From Hanleya hanleyi (Eukaryota; Mollusca; Polyplacophora; Lepidopleurida; Hanleyidae), in the NCBI GenBank assembly GCA_036873755.1, contig JAVTVY010039249.1, forward strand, positions 62,001 to 126,000: 64,000 bases of DNA. Direction: 5' to 3'. Below, one piece after another: positions 47,992-59,550 of the stretch; the stretch's first letter is position 1; each line of letters opens with the position of its first letter. The position numbers and the translations under genes were made by a program. The notes under the pieces were generated by a model. That model was not told where the DNA came from. It saw only the letters and a list, made by a program, of their open reading frames with translations, and searched no databases.

Positions 47992-48054
47992 AAAACTTAA
48001 CCTGATAGTAAATGCCTTCTATTCGTAAAACTTAACCTGATAGTAAATGCCTTC
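47992..48054. repeat. Direct duplication of about 31 bp
   Basis: AAAACTTAACCTGATAGTAA and ATGCCTTC occur twice in tandem. Confidence 0.85.
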
Positions 48055-48366
48055 AAACTGAATGTACGAAGTAAAATAGAGGCATTTGTGAGTTTACAAG
48101 GAAATGATCAACCTCCCCACAGCGCATGCTCCATTTCGCAGGCTCCATTACCATTCCTGCCACCAATAGCGGAAGTTGACCTTTACTACGTTGCTATGAC
48201 GTATAGGGGAAACCAACCAACGTACGGTTCAGTTTGAATCCGGCCGAACAACTCCTTTAGTGTTGCACATGAGCGAACTACTTTTCATATGCTCTGCCCA
48301 GATAACAGGGAAAATTATCTTCAGATAATTCTTTTTAACGCTAGGTCAACAGAGCTATTATGCAGA

Positions 48367-48520
48367 CTTGAAAAATAATCGAAATGTTCGGTAAACATCT
48401 ATTTTACTATATATGATGTCACTTCCGGCGATGTGCGCGAAGGCCCCGAATCCGGTCCAAAAATCTGACCGGTGGCTGGGGTGTTATTAGACCCCCAGCG
48501 AGGTGGTTGGGATATGATCC
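48367..48520. repeat. Dispersed repeat, copy 2 (partner 17443-17580)
   Basis: TATGATGTCACTTCCGGCGA, GGTCCAAAAATCTGACCGG, GGCTGGGGTGTTATTAGAC. It is inserted in, or part of, segmental copy 2, as the other copies lack it at this place. Confidence 0.7.
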
Positions 48521-48770
48521 AGATTGCCCGGTATTGGATCTAGTCCAGTGGAAATCCATTGCTATTTTAATAGTATTCGGGTGTTCGTCAGACACCAGTT
48601 TTAACAATTGTGACCTGTAATTAGATGAATTTATGGTACTATCTCGTCGATAATTAAACAAGACGACTTCCAGCAAGCACCTGGGTATTCTAATTAGCAA
48701 TGCCCAAATTAGCCGATGTACATAATACTCCAGAAAAGTCAATCCTAAAGATATTTATTTTACTCGATTT

Positions 48771-49789
48771 CGTGCTGCAGGTGCGGAATATCTATATCGA
48801 TGACGACTGACAACTGTATTTCCATGATCTGATGCTTGTATAATGACCTCGCTGAATCTATCGGTGATCCCGCTTTCGATGAAGTTCGTGAGCCACAGAA
48901 TTTGTTCATGTGAGTCACATTACCGATTTGAGGCACATATCGGAAAGAACACATTCATTGTTAGAAATAATATATCCATACTTATAACCATCTGCCTATT
49001 TACAGAGAAGACAAATGGCCCTTCGCGTTAACTCAACCGTACCCACCCCCGAGTTATCAAAAGAAGTATCGATTTATTTTTTTACAGGAATAAAAACCCA
49101 CTACATGGCATTAAAAAACTCTTCCAATCGGTCTAAATGAAGGTTTATGCTCCCGAGTTTCGTTAGACGAGTCTCGCATTTTATGTTGATATATTTGGTT
49201 GTGTTATATATAGCTTCCTTGATTTTCTTGATCCTGTTTAATTCTTACGACAGGCCATAGATCTGAATCCTCATTGAAGCTTGGATCCATAGATTGGAGG
49301 CATAGAACATAACGTTAGCTGACGAGTGCTCAATACATGTATCTCTGGCGAAAAAGGTTTACTCTTGGGATTAAAGTGTGTTTCAAACCTTCCATAGCCT
49401 CTGCTATAATATAGTCCAGTCGATATGTGAACAAACATTTTTTTTTCATAAAAGCATGAAATGGCAGAGAGACGTGAGCATTTCTAGATTTACAGCCCCC
49501 TCGAACTTTTCCTATGTAGGTCACAGTGGCTATTTTGTTTCAAAATAGTCACCAGGAGCCATTATCAGCATCTATAATCCTGCAATTATTTATCTGCTTT
49601 GCAATACTTTTGTTGGTCATTTGTCAGAATATTGATAGAATGGCCCATATCAATGTTACAGGGGAGTAGTAATAAAAGCGGTTATATTGTAATATGCAGA
49701 CGCCGATAACTCTTGTTTGGCCGTTTTTGGCCGCTGCCTGGATTTCTACCATGATTTGAACATTTGAATCAATTGTATGCCCCTAAATA
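48771..49789. other. No gene recognised
   Basis: Unrecognised short frames only (for example 48760-48954 minus). No repeat partner noticed. Confidence 0.45.
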
Positions 49790-49935
49790 GGTGCCCAGAT
49801 CCCCTTCAATTACTTCAATGATAATATCTCCGATTATGTCCGGAAATCTCCACGCTCAGGGGTCAAAGTTAAATAAGGATTCCTTTCAGTTACTTAATGT
49901 TAATTGGCATCTCCGGGAATACATGCTTAGGGTAG
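49790..49935. repeat. Two-unit imperfect direct repeat
   Basis: CCTTCAATTACTTCAATGATAA with TCTCCGATTATGTCCGGAAA is echoed by CCTTTCAGTTACTTAATGTTAA with CATCTCCGGGAATACATGC about 75 bp later. Confidence 0.6.
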
Positions 49936-49989
49936 AAGTTTTGGGGTGGTCATTTTTATCTTGTGGATTTTACTATGGGGTGTGCATAC

Positions 49990-50530
49990 TTGTTTTCCCT
50001 GTCTCACGCTGTAGAATACGACGGAAGGGGTCTGGTGGCCATTGGGTGACTTTCGCTGAAAAATTATCGTGCGCATGCGCAGTGCATGGCAGGCCTGAGG
50101 TGGACGTTTTGGAGTCGAGGTGGACCAATATTGGTCCAAATGGATCGTGTGAGGTATCAGTTTGAAGCATTCGCCGGGGAGCATCGGACTGAATGGGTGT
50201 GGAGTGAAGATAAGGCTATAGCGCCCATGCAATGCAGGGAATTGTGGGGAAAGGGCATTGTTATGGACGTTTTGGGGTAAAGATGGACTATTATTGATCC
50301 GAATGGGTCGTGTAAAGTGTCGTATGGAAGCGATCGTGAGGGAGCGTTCAACTGAGTGGGTGTGTAGTGGAAGTAATGTTATTACGCGCATGCGTCGACA
50401 GAAAAGTTTGAGAAACGGGCATTAGAATGGACGTTTTGGGGTAGAGATGGACCAATATTGGTCCGAATGGGTTGTGTGAGGTGTCATGATGAAGTACTCG
50501 GGGAGTAGAGTCAGACTGGGAGTGGTATGG
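49990..50530. repeat. Imperfect tandem repeat, period about 164 bp, three units plus a partial
   Basis: TGGACGTTTTGG starts units at 50101, 50264 and 50428. Each continues with a GGACCAATATTGGTCC-type palindrome (perfect at 50122-50137 and 50449-50464, mutated in the middle unit) and GAATGGGTCGTGTGAGGTGT. CGCATGCG-type motifs lie at the unit ends. Confidence 0.85.
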
Positions 50531-50903
50531 GCCTGCACACTTCAGAGAAGCAGAGAAAGGGAGTTTTGAAAAGGGACCGGAGTGCGTTTGGGGAGATGGG
50601 CGTCTTGTTTGCCGCGTTGGGTATGTTTACAATTCAAGTATGCTCATGTACGTCATCGCACGCATCCGCACGCGCCGGGTGGCACACCTACACCCCTGGT
50701 GTTCCCTATGCCCTATGGGTTATAGGGTACAGGGTGTACCACCAATCGCGGGCGCATGCGTCCGATGACGTCAGTTCTTGCGACGTCCGACGACGTCCTT
50801 TATGACGTCACTTTCGTCAAGAGTCAGGAGCCGTGGTCAAAACATGTGCGTGTGATTGGATGGTTGATCATGCGCTATGGCGTTACAGTAGGGTGTTAAG
50901 GCG

Positions 50904-51490
50904 TTAAGCCTATCTTGTCTGGGCTTTTTGGGACCTGTTGTGGCCAGGGTGGGGGTGGGGGAGGGGCGAAATGGCCTCCACTACTTATTTTTCCTACCCC
51001 TTGCGCTAGGGGGCTGAAACTTACCACACTGTTATCACACTATACTCTTGGATCAAGCTCTATCAGAAAATGTAAAAAATCCAAGATTGCCGCTTTGATG
51101 ACGTCACAGTGACGTCATTTTCAAAAATGACATTTTTGGTCGATTCTTCAGTCAGATTTTCAGATTTTTTTGATTTTTTGATGAAATTTCTCCGCAAAAA
51201 CTGCGTGATAAATTAATAAATATTAATGTGGTGTGAAATAAAACAGTTTTTGTCCACTTTTCTTCGCGGAAAAGCAGAAAATTGGAAGAAAAATGACAAA
51301 CACATCATTTTTCTGGTACCCCACGTGGCCGTCATCTTGAATTTACCCATGATTCTCTTTTCGGGTGGTTATGCAAGTAGGCTCAAAATGACCCCAATAT
51401 GATAATCCATAAAGTCACGGAGTGTCAGCTCTCAATTTTTGTCGTTTCGGAGATGGCGCAGAAAGTTTGGTAGGGGGCCATTTCGTGTAC
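50904..51490. mobile_element. TTAA-type MITE, copy 6 (reverse orientation)
   Basis: Begins TTAAGCCTATCTTGTCTGG. Internal text, including the double TGACGTCA palindrome (51097-51119), matches the family. Similarity ends at GGTAGGGGGCCATTT near 51487 without the second terminus, so the right end is truncated. Confidence 0.75.
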
Positions 51491-51693
51491 GATATAAAAC
51501 CTTCACACTGCTATATTTATTTTTCATAGTAAATAAAATAGGGTTTAGATGGACGCGAGTCTGCTGTATTCAAATCGACATGGGCATCAGCTGCTTCCCT
51601 GAGCCATGAATGGGATATTGCCATTGGAAACAAAGCCATGGTTGAAATGTCAAATGAAATGAGCTTGAGGTATTGCTTATCTGATTTTTCGAT

Positions 51694-52211
51694 TCAATCT
51701 GTACCTTCCTCCCCGGATATTTATCCCCTATCAATCTGTACCTTCCTCCCCGGATATTTATCCCCTATCAATCTGTACCTTCCTCCCCGGATATTTATCC
51801 CCTATCAATCTGTACCTTCCTCCCCGGATATTTATCCCCTATCAATCTGTACCTTCCTCCCCGGATATTGATCCCCTATCAATCTGTACCTTCCTCCCCG
51901 GATATTTATCCCCTATCAATCTGTACCTTCCTCCCCGGATATTTATCCCCTATCAATCTGTACCTTCCTCCCCGGATATTTATCCCCTATCAATCTGTAC
52001 CTTCCTCCCCGGATATTTATCCCCTATCAATCTGTACCTTCCTCCCCGGATATTGATCCCCTATCAATCTGTACCTTCCTCCCCGGATATTTATCCCCTA
52101 TCAATCTGTACCTTCCTCCCCGGATATTTATCCCCTATCAATCTGTACCTTCCTCCCCGGATATTTATCCCCTATCAATCTGTACCTTCCTCCCCGGATA
52201 TTTATCCCCTA
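51694..52211. repeat. Minisatellite, 14 units of 37 bp
   Basis: Exactly 14 units of TCAATCTGTACCTTCCTCCC followed by CGGATATTTATCCCCTA. All are identical except that units 5 and 10 have TATTGATCC instead of TATTTATCC (51870 and 52055, 185 bp apart). This spells a five-unit higher-order block. Open frames across it are repeat artefacts. Confidence 0.97.
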
Positions 52212-53729
52212 TCAAATTGATCGCCAAATCGCGGTCGGTATTTTCCAAAATGGCGGCCATGGCGACTCACAAAATGTATGCTTGATGAGGTTTGAATAAT
52301 TGTAGAAGTGAACATAAATGGAACACGAATATATTATATAGCGAATAAGTACAGGTATTACAATAACCTGTTACTGAGTATGTCCCCAGAGTTTTAAAGT
52401 GAATCCATTTGGACACGCTATAAGCATATTCAGCGCCATCTCCTGTAAATATAATGTTCAGAAGTGCAAATCCAAAAATGTCTTCACGTTGAATAATAGA
52501 TATTGTTCAATTCTTCACGTTGTGTTTGCATGAAAGCGTACTATGCTAATTTACATGGACTCATTTAATACAGTTTTATCATACAGAACCGTACTTGAGA
52601 GAAAATCCATGAAAAGAAATAAAATAACAGAATAAATAATTGACAATAAATCGTCCGAGTAGCACATCCCAACAAGACGTCAGCTGAGAAACCAAGGTAA
52701 ATCTGATCGCATTTGCTGGGAGAGGTAACTCTAACTATCTTTAGCCGTGAAAATGTTTTTTCACTCGTCTAAGAGTTGGCTATCACACTCGGAGCAATAT
52801 AATAAAAAAGACCACATGCAGCCGTGCCTCATGGCCGCCATCTGGCAAAATGGCTGTTATGGCCTACACTGATCTAGTACCAAATGACTCCATATCCCAT
52901 TGCTCCACCAAGCCATGTATAATTCTGTGTCAGCTTTGGTGCTTTATGAGAAAAGTCAAAATCTTTTAATAAAAAAAATCAGGTTGAGTATTTTTTCCTT
53001 CAAGAATGAAATGTAACGCAGTAGTGTTGATAAATAATGGGAACCCAGGTGTGCCTTACTGGCCCAACATGAAAATTTGTCGGTCAGTGTGGAAAATGGA
53101 GCCATAGCTTCCATTTGATGCAGCTCGCGATGGCTCCATTTCCATAAATGTTTCTGATGCCTTCATCTTACTTTGTGTCAAATTTCATGCTTCCATGAAA
53201 AAAAAGCACAATTCGATGGAAAATCTGCGCATATTGACTTGGTTATAATAAGATTTATCTCGTAAACAAGGATCGAAATAACTTTGAATTCATTCACATT
53301 CAAGTTCCCAGAGGTTATGCCCCTGGGTTTTTTTAAATCTCTCAAAATAAATTATCTTTATGTACATGTACATGCAAGCTATATCAGCTGTTGATGTGAC
53401 GCAGTTGCGCAGTAAGATTGGCACATGTATGTGTCATGTTCTCGCAGATTCAAAAATCGAGTGTTGCATCACCGGAGATGAGCAGATGCTGAAATTTGAA
53501 ACGCACATTATAAGCCACACCTATAATCTTTCCCTTGGCGTCTTTGCCGTTTGCGTCTTGCGTCTGTCAGGACTACAAGAGGCTAGTGGTGTAGGCGGTT
53601 GGACGAGTGCCAGTAAAGTCAGCTGGTATAATCTAATGATACACAGTAGTAGTTATTTGCTTCTAGTAACATATATATCATGCATACCCAGGGATTACGT
53701 AGCAGTAAAAATCGGATAACTAAATTAAT
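52212..53729. other. No gene recognised
   Basis: ATGGCGGCCATGGCG at 52251 and similar CATGGCCGCCATCTGGCAAA near 52830 recall the motif in the MITEs, but there is no MITE context. The frame 53360-53719 (119 residues) is open and unrecognised. Confidence 0.4.
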
Positions 53730-54285
53730 AACATTTTAATATGACATTTCAGGTTGTTTTACATGGCTTTGGGGTTTGAGTAAATTCTACTTGCGTGTGT
53801 GGTGGTTACTATAATTAACTAATCGCCAGTCGACATTTATGCCTACTGCTCTGTGTGTGAGAACAATGCCTAGAGCGCTATTGCGTCTGGCCATAATTAA
53901 ATCGGTCCAGTAAACAATTCTCTTCGGGGATATCAGTTTTCTCAATATGAAGATCTTCGATAATTTAATCCATGGCTTATCTGCTCCGCAAGAGTGGAAT
54001 ATTTCAAGCTCAGAATAAATTATCAGAAGTCTGACATTTGGCGTTGAAAATATACCGTATCTTCGCCGTGTGGATATGAATCTGTTGAATTTTACTCCAC
54101 AAAATAGGCCGACTGGTATATTTGGTATGAGCATGTCTTTTCAAACCTGCAAGTGTCACCTTCAGCTTGAGAAATGTGTTATTCACGCGGTATGTTTCTT
54201 GCTCAGTAAACGTCGAAAATGGCGCTTTGTATACTTTTCGCGAAATCCAGAAGCGGACTGACATTCACTAGATCGTGGGGATGAA

Positions 54286-54776
54286 TCAACCCTAAATATT
54301 TTTCTTACCCTTGAGCTAGAGCGTTGAAAGTTACCACACTATACCCTTTGGTCAAGTTCTATTACAAAAAGTAAAAAATCCATGACGGCCTCTGGGACGT
54401 CATTTACAAAAACGACATTTTTTGGTAGATTTTTCGATTTCTTATATTTATCTTATCATTACTTCGTAAAAAAGCATGATGAATTAGTAAATAATAGTCT
54501 GCTGTGAAATAAAATAGTTTTTGTCCACCTTTTATCGCAGAAAAACATAAATTTTGAAAAAAATGACGAAAACATCACTTTTCCTTTACTCCACATGATC
54601 CCCTTTTGAATTTACCCATGATTCTCTGCTTATCATGCAAGTTGGCTTAAATGACTCCAATATGATAAGCTACAAAGTCGCGTAGGGTCTGCTCTCGTGT
54701 TTTTGTCGTTCCGGAAATAGGAGAGAGAGTTTTCTCCCTCAGGCATCCCTCCCTCCCTCAGGCCTGGTAGGATTAA
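54286..54776. mobile_element. TTAA-type MITE, copy 7 (reverse orientation)
   Basis: The right end GGCCTGGTAGGATTAA retains TTAA (54773-54776); the left end is TCAACCCTAAAT, mutated. Body text matches, but the CRE pair has decayed to a single GACGTCATT. It interrupts segmental copy 3. Confidence 0.7.
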
Positions 54777-56675
54777 AAATAATACTTTTCGCATACTATG
54801 TCAAATACTGAAAATGTGTTCCGCTACTATTCTTGAGATCACGAACTGATTTTTTTTTTAACCGAAAAAGAATGTATTTTTTATTCTGTAGCGGTATGAC
54901 ACATTGGTGAATGCGAAGGGTTACACTCTGATATCAATTACAAGTTGTTGCTGAATAACTGTATATACTTACTGACTTTGGTGACAAAATAGGAGGCGGA
55001 TGCTTCAGCTTGCGTAACCCTCTATCGTGACATCACATTTAAAGCACAAACAACGGATGTGGCAATGTACAATCGTTCACGGTGCAGATATCTTATTTTC
55101 CCTGCCATTGAAATCTGCAGTATTCTGTAAGCTTCCTTGAAATGGTATGATGGGAGACGTGAAAAACAATTCTATAATCGAATGCCCGAGGTTAACATAG
55201 AACTAAACGGATATTATAGGCCCTGTCCAACTGCAGACTGATGTCGTGCTTTCTATTCTAATAGTGGTCACTTGAAGAGTAATTTCAAGATCGGGATTCA
55301 TAATAGGGCAGTTGTCTTCAGTCGTTAAACGTCAAATAAATTTTCGTTTTCTCGACATTGCTCTCTATCGTCAGAGACAATTTGTTTGCACACATCGTGA
55401 ACTGTCTGTAGACAATAACTTTGAGCATATATTTAATGTATGTCTACTTGGTCTTGGTTCTGGCCGTCTGATATAAACAGGGTGTAGATTATTGCCGAGA
55501 ATCTTGCCAAATGAATGTTGATCATTATGCCACATAGTGGTTTTGAACAGAAGCATGTATGAACAATCATTAGCGTATGGGTTATATGAACGTACACTTT
55601 GTCTAACACAACTGAAACTCCGGTGTCCTTGGGGTCAATATCCATGCAACGGAGGAGAAGCCATCTTTAATTATAGCTACGGTGTATATTCATTTATATC
55701 TGTATGACTTGGAGGTAGAGGCCCTATACCCCAGCAGTCTGACAAATTTTATCTTCTACGGCCGCACATGCTTATTTTATCCCTATTCACACTCCTTCGT
55801 CGTTATCTTTTCGGTCCTGTTTCGCGTAATACATCATCGAAAATTAGAGATGTACGACTTGACAATTCGCTATTTTGTTGATAAGCTAACAAATATGTTT
55901 TGTCCATAAAATACTTACAATTAAAAGATGAATGTATGCAGTTAATGCTTGAGGAAATGATTATGTCTGCTTTCGCGATATTTGGTATCCAGTGAATGGT
56001 ATCACGGTATCTGTTCTAGTAATGGCCTTTAGTTTGAGTCAATTTCTGAAGGTCGTTATTCCATCCCTAATGCCAAAGTATAGTACGTCAGTTCATTTAT
56101 ACTTCCGCTATCAAAATAATATTTTTCAGTACATGATTCCATAAATATATTTGCATCTAGATTTCGGCTGACCTGTCAGTCCTTCTCGACTGTAGTCAGG
56201 CGATGTCCGTATGATTATTGGACCAGCGTGTACAAGCGACTACTCGAATGTACAAACAGATAGAATGATAGAATTGATCACTACCAGAGTTGTGGTTGTC
56301 AATTACATTGTGTACCTTGATCCAGAGTGAATTCCAGACAGCTCAGCTCTATTCATGCATTCGATCTCGAACAGATTTTTTCTGGTCGATAATTCTTCTG
56401 ACCGTACATATATATTTCTTAACAAATGCTTGATTTCTCCAACGAGATATTCCATTACAATTTTAGAACTCCTCTCGAGTGCCACATTCGGTATGCCTGA
56501 AGGTAATTACCTCCTATCCGAAACGGACAAATAGTGAATACACGGAATAGAATAATCGAGATGTTTCTGTGTTTACAATGATACGATCTGGACTGCCGGA
56601 TTGAACAACCAGTAATCTTAGTATTCCTGAGATATGCCAGGTATCAACGTTATCAGTTGTGACATGTAATTAATA

Positions 56676-57801
56676 GAGGATCTTACACGAGTGGCTATTT
56701 AATATGAAAGTTATGACACGAGTTGAGTAAGTTTTATATGTTGCGAGCTTTAGCGAGCAACATATAAAACTTACTCAACGAGTGTCATAACTTTCATATT
56801 AAATTGCCACGAGTGTAAGATTCTGTTTATCACATAACTATTTTTAAGTAAATTATAATCGCAATAATTCAAAAGATTTCATTATCAAATCTACCTCAAC
56901 ATTTCTTCTCTTTGTTTCATTCTCGACGAAAAAACGGCCCTGGCTCAGGCGCATCACAGCCTTACGAGTTGCTGTATACGCTAAGCCGATATAGTTCCAA
57001 AATGCAACAGAGCTTGAGCACCTCCCTTGTAAGGCTGTTCAGTTTTCACGGTATTTCAAAATATCGCACACCATTTCACAAAAGAATGAAATAAGTTTAA
57101 TTTGTTAATAGGCTGTTCTTTATACATTATTTATTTTGGATCATGTCATTCCACGAGTTACACTCGTGTTCGCTGCATGTCATCATGCGCGCGACAGGTT
57201 GGCGAGTTCTCAGCGAGGTGACGACACGCCAGGCTGACAAGGTCATTTTGAATACGTATTCCGTTTGAAGTCTCTAATCATCCAGATCTATTGCAAGAAA
57301 TAAGCAAACATAGGAAAGAATCCATGCAGATATTCCAAAAGAATTATCAAACGTTTACTGTCGAGATCTGACGGGATACGGTACTCAAAATGGCGGGCTG
57401 GTTCGATTCGCCAAACAAAAATGACGGACTACGACCGGTACGTGAGTACTTTATACAAAATTTGAAGCTCAAAACTGTCGAAGTAATGCATTGCAAATCA
57501 TTGCTGCTTGTGTATGGCTATTGACAATTATAGTTTGCATGCCGATGCATGTATCTGGATAAAATGATCGTCTTGCAGATATCTATGTTTTGTTGCACTG
57601 GTAAACATAGTATTTCGTAGTAAAATTTTATCAATGGGGAAAATAGTTCAGTGACGTCACGACCAAGCGTAGTAATTTATTTTCTCACGCTACATGTATT
57701 GTCGAATCAGCGTCGCTGAAAGTGTTATTCACCTAGGTACATGCGATAAATATGTCATGACCATATTTCCCTAATAACACCACAGTTATGTGATAACACC
57801 G
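56676..57801. mobile_element. Unclassified ~1.1 kb insertion with terminal hairpin
   Basis: Interrupts a block that is continuous in other segmental copies (TGTAATTA then ATTATGGTGCC at 63750). It contains the long hairpin at 56680-56821. TGTTTATCACATAAC (56824-56838) is mirrored by GTTATGTGATAACA (57784-57797). CACGAGTTACACTCGTG lies at about 57155. I could not define a target duplication. A 60-residue frame at 56912-57094 is not recognised. Confidence 0.5.
56680..56821. repeat. Perfectly registered 70 bp-stem hairpin with three tandem G.A mismatches
   Basis: Position i pairs with 113501 minus i across the stem. The internal mismatches are a T.T at 56696/56805 and three symmetric GA/AG pairs, each inside CGAG present in the same orientation in both arms: 56688-56691/56810-56813, 56719-56722/56779-56782, and 56744-56747/56754-56757. 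Confidence 0.92.
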
Positions 57802-57825
57802 ATTATGGTGCCATCTCCTGAATCT

Positions 57826-58225
57826 CATGCCCCCCCCCCCCCCTACCAATCTTTCTCTGCTATCTCCGGAAGGACAAAAAACAGAGATCCCAGTGATGTA
57901 ACTTTGAGCCTATTTGCATAACCAACGAGCAGATGATCATGGGTAAATTCAAAATGGAAGGCATGTAGGTTACCGACCTTTTTCTTTAAATATCTGCTTT
58001 TCCGCGAGGAAAAGTGGGCAAAAACTATTTTATTTCACATCACATTAATATTTACTAATTTACCATTCATTTTTTGCGGAAAAAATGGAAAAATTACATG
58101 AATAAAAATTTCGAAAAATCTCACCGAAAAATCGACCAAAAATGTTTTTTTGGAAAATGACGTCATTGTGACGTCATCAAAGCTGCCATCTTGAATTGTT
58201 TACACTTTCTGGTAGAGCATCAGAA
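57826..58225. mobile_element. TTAA-type MITE, copy 8, without ends
   Basis: A C-run (57830-57843), TACCAATCTTTCTCTGCTAT, GATCATGGGTAAATTCAAAA and GACGTCATTGTGACGTCATC (58159-58178) match the family interior. Neither terminus is recognisable. Confidence 0.65.
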
Positions 58226-58811
58226 ATATAGCACCTCAAATAGATTGAGTCAATCGATATATATGGGCTGATTTATCTCTCCTCGCTGATAATACGCTCC
58301 TCAGACGTACACTCAGGCATCATGCACCCGTTAGAATACGAATTAATAGCATTTTAATTAGACATTTCAGGTCGTTTCATATGGCTGCAGGGTTTGATTA
58401 AATTCTACTTGCGTGTGTGGTGGTTACAAATTAACTAATCGCCGTTCGGTATTTGGGCCTGCTGCTCGCTCTGAAGCAATGCCTAGAGGGCTGCTGCGTC
58501 TTGTCAGAATTACATCGGTCCAATATCAGTTTTCTCGGTATGAATACAAGTACCCCGATAACTTGGTTCTTAGCTTATCTGCTCCACACGAGTGGCATAC
58601 TTCATCTACAAAAAATACCATATCCCAGCAGCTACGGAAGTATGACATTTGCCGTTGAGAAGATAGCGTCATGGATATGAAATAGTTTGTTCCCTAAGAA
58701 GAGAGGCCTACTAGCATTGTTGTTATATTCATGTATATGTCTTCGCATGTATAACAAATTGTGAGCACCTGTAGCTTCAAACGAGGCTTTTATACGCGGA
58801 ATATTTCCTGT

Positions 58812-59148
58812 TTAACCCTACCAAGCCTGTCCCAACCTGAGGGAGGGTGTTTTTCGCCCCCTATGTTTTCGTTAACCCTTGGGACAGAGGCCTGAAACTT
58901 TCCATTTCTATGTATCTGTTTCAAACTCAACAAAACATAGTTTAAAAATATCCAAGATGGCCGCCATGGTGGTTTGTCAGCTTGTCGGAAACCAATTTTC
59001 TCATATTTGTTCCACCAATTTCCTTTTTTCTCTCGATAGTCTCTCAAAACTAACTAATATGAAAAATAGTCAGAAATTTGTTCTCTTGTTATCTTTGTTA
59101 CGAAGCTGCGGTTTTAAGTTTGGTAGAAGGGGACCATCATAGTGTTAA
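58812..59148. mobile_element. TTAA-type MITE, copy 9, shortened (reverse orientation)
   Basis: TTAACCCTACCAAGCCTG at the left; the right boundary is taken as TTAA at 59145. AAGATGGCCGCCATGG is at about 58953. The CRE pair is absent. Confidence 0.65.
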
Positions 59149-59174
59149 CGAACGTCGAATAGGCAGCTTTTTTG

Positions 59175-59414
59175 TAACAGTATTTTCGTTATCTTGGGAT
59201 TACACTATCTTAGTATAGCACAAAATCTAGTGTAGAAAACTGGTCGAGTCTCGAGCGGGATTCGAAGCAGCTACCCACGGAGATTGCCGACATATACTGC
59301 TGGCGGTTAGGTGCGTTACTCTGGGAGTCGCTGGTTCGAATCCCGCTCGAAACGACCAATTTTCTGCACTAGAATCTGTGATAGCATAATCCAAAAATAA
59401 CGGAAATACTGTTA
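59175..59414. mobile_element. TA-flanked MITE containing a tRNA-like B box
   Basis: 240 bp with inverted ends TAACAGTATTTTCGTTAT and its mirror; TA at both edges suits a Tc1/mariner-type target duplication. The inner arms are also inverted (GAGCGGGATTCGAAGC against GGTTCGAATCCCGCTCG). GGTTCGAATCC at 59333-59343 is a perfect pol III B box. Confidence 0.78.
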
Positions 59415-59550
59415 TACGATCACTTTCTAAATGACAAAAAATATCCTATCTTTTGTGTATATACCGCAGAATGCAGAAGCGGATTGACATTCATTATAAC
59501 GTGGGATAATTCTGTATTGATATGTAAGAGCTTTCGCGAATTGTCGCACA

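Larger units (their letters stand above)
44040..48770 (+). repeat. Segmental duplicate, copy 2
   Basis: Contains CCGTCGTCAATACCAAGGCA (paired with 41200), CATTTCGAGTTTGATCAGTT (44619), GTAATCCTTCATCAAGTAATC (44765), CTCTGCAATTGAATTCTGCT, GCTCTTCAGTAAAATGTCTG (45304), ATGCAGTTAATTCTTGGGA (47362), GATTATTGAACCAACGTGCA (47729), TTTTCTCTGAGTGAGGGTTA (47900) and GTGGAAATCCATTGCTAT (48550). It is interrupted at 45971-46572 by a different TTAA MITE. The paralogous equivalent of the 60985-62803 element site is empty here. Confidence 0.7.
53730..57830 (+). repeat. Segmental duplicate, copy 3
   Basis: 53730-54125 pairs with 58345-58730 (ACATTTCAGGT, ATTCTACTTGCGTGTGTGGT, GGTTAC, TTAACTAATCGCC). 55040-55260 pairs with 60370-60560 (AACAACGGATGTGGCAATGT, GAATGCCCG). 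55420-55530 pairs with 63070-63170. 55920-56200 pairs with copy 2 near 47350-47730. 56200-56690 carries the GATTATTGGACC block and then breaks at about 56676; the text ATTATGGTGCCATCTC continues at 57802. It holds a TTAA MITE and an approximately 1.1 kb insertion. Confidence 0.7.

Noticed and set aside
51694..52211. CRISPR-like regular repeat
   Set aside because: Units are contiguous and identical with no spacers; the context is eukaryotic. It is a minisatellite.
53787..54134. 115-residue minus-strand frame as a gene
   Set aside because: The paralogous block at 58345-58730 has indels that destroy any common frame on either strand.
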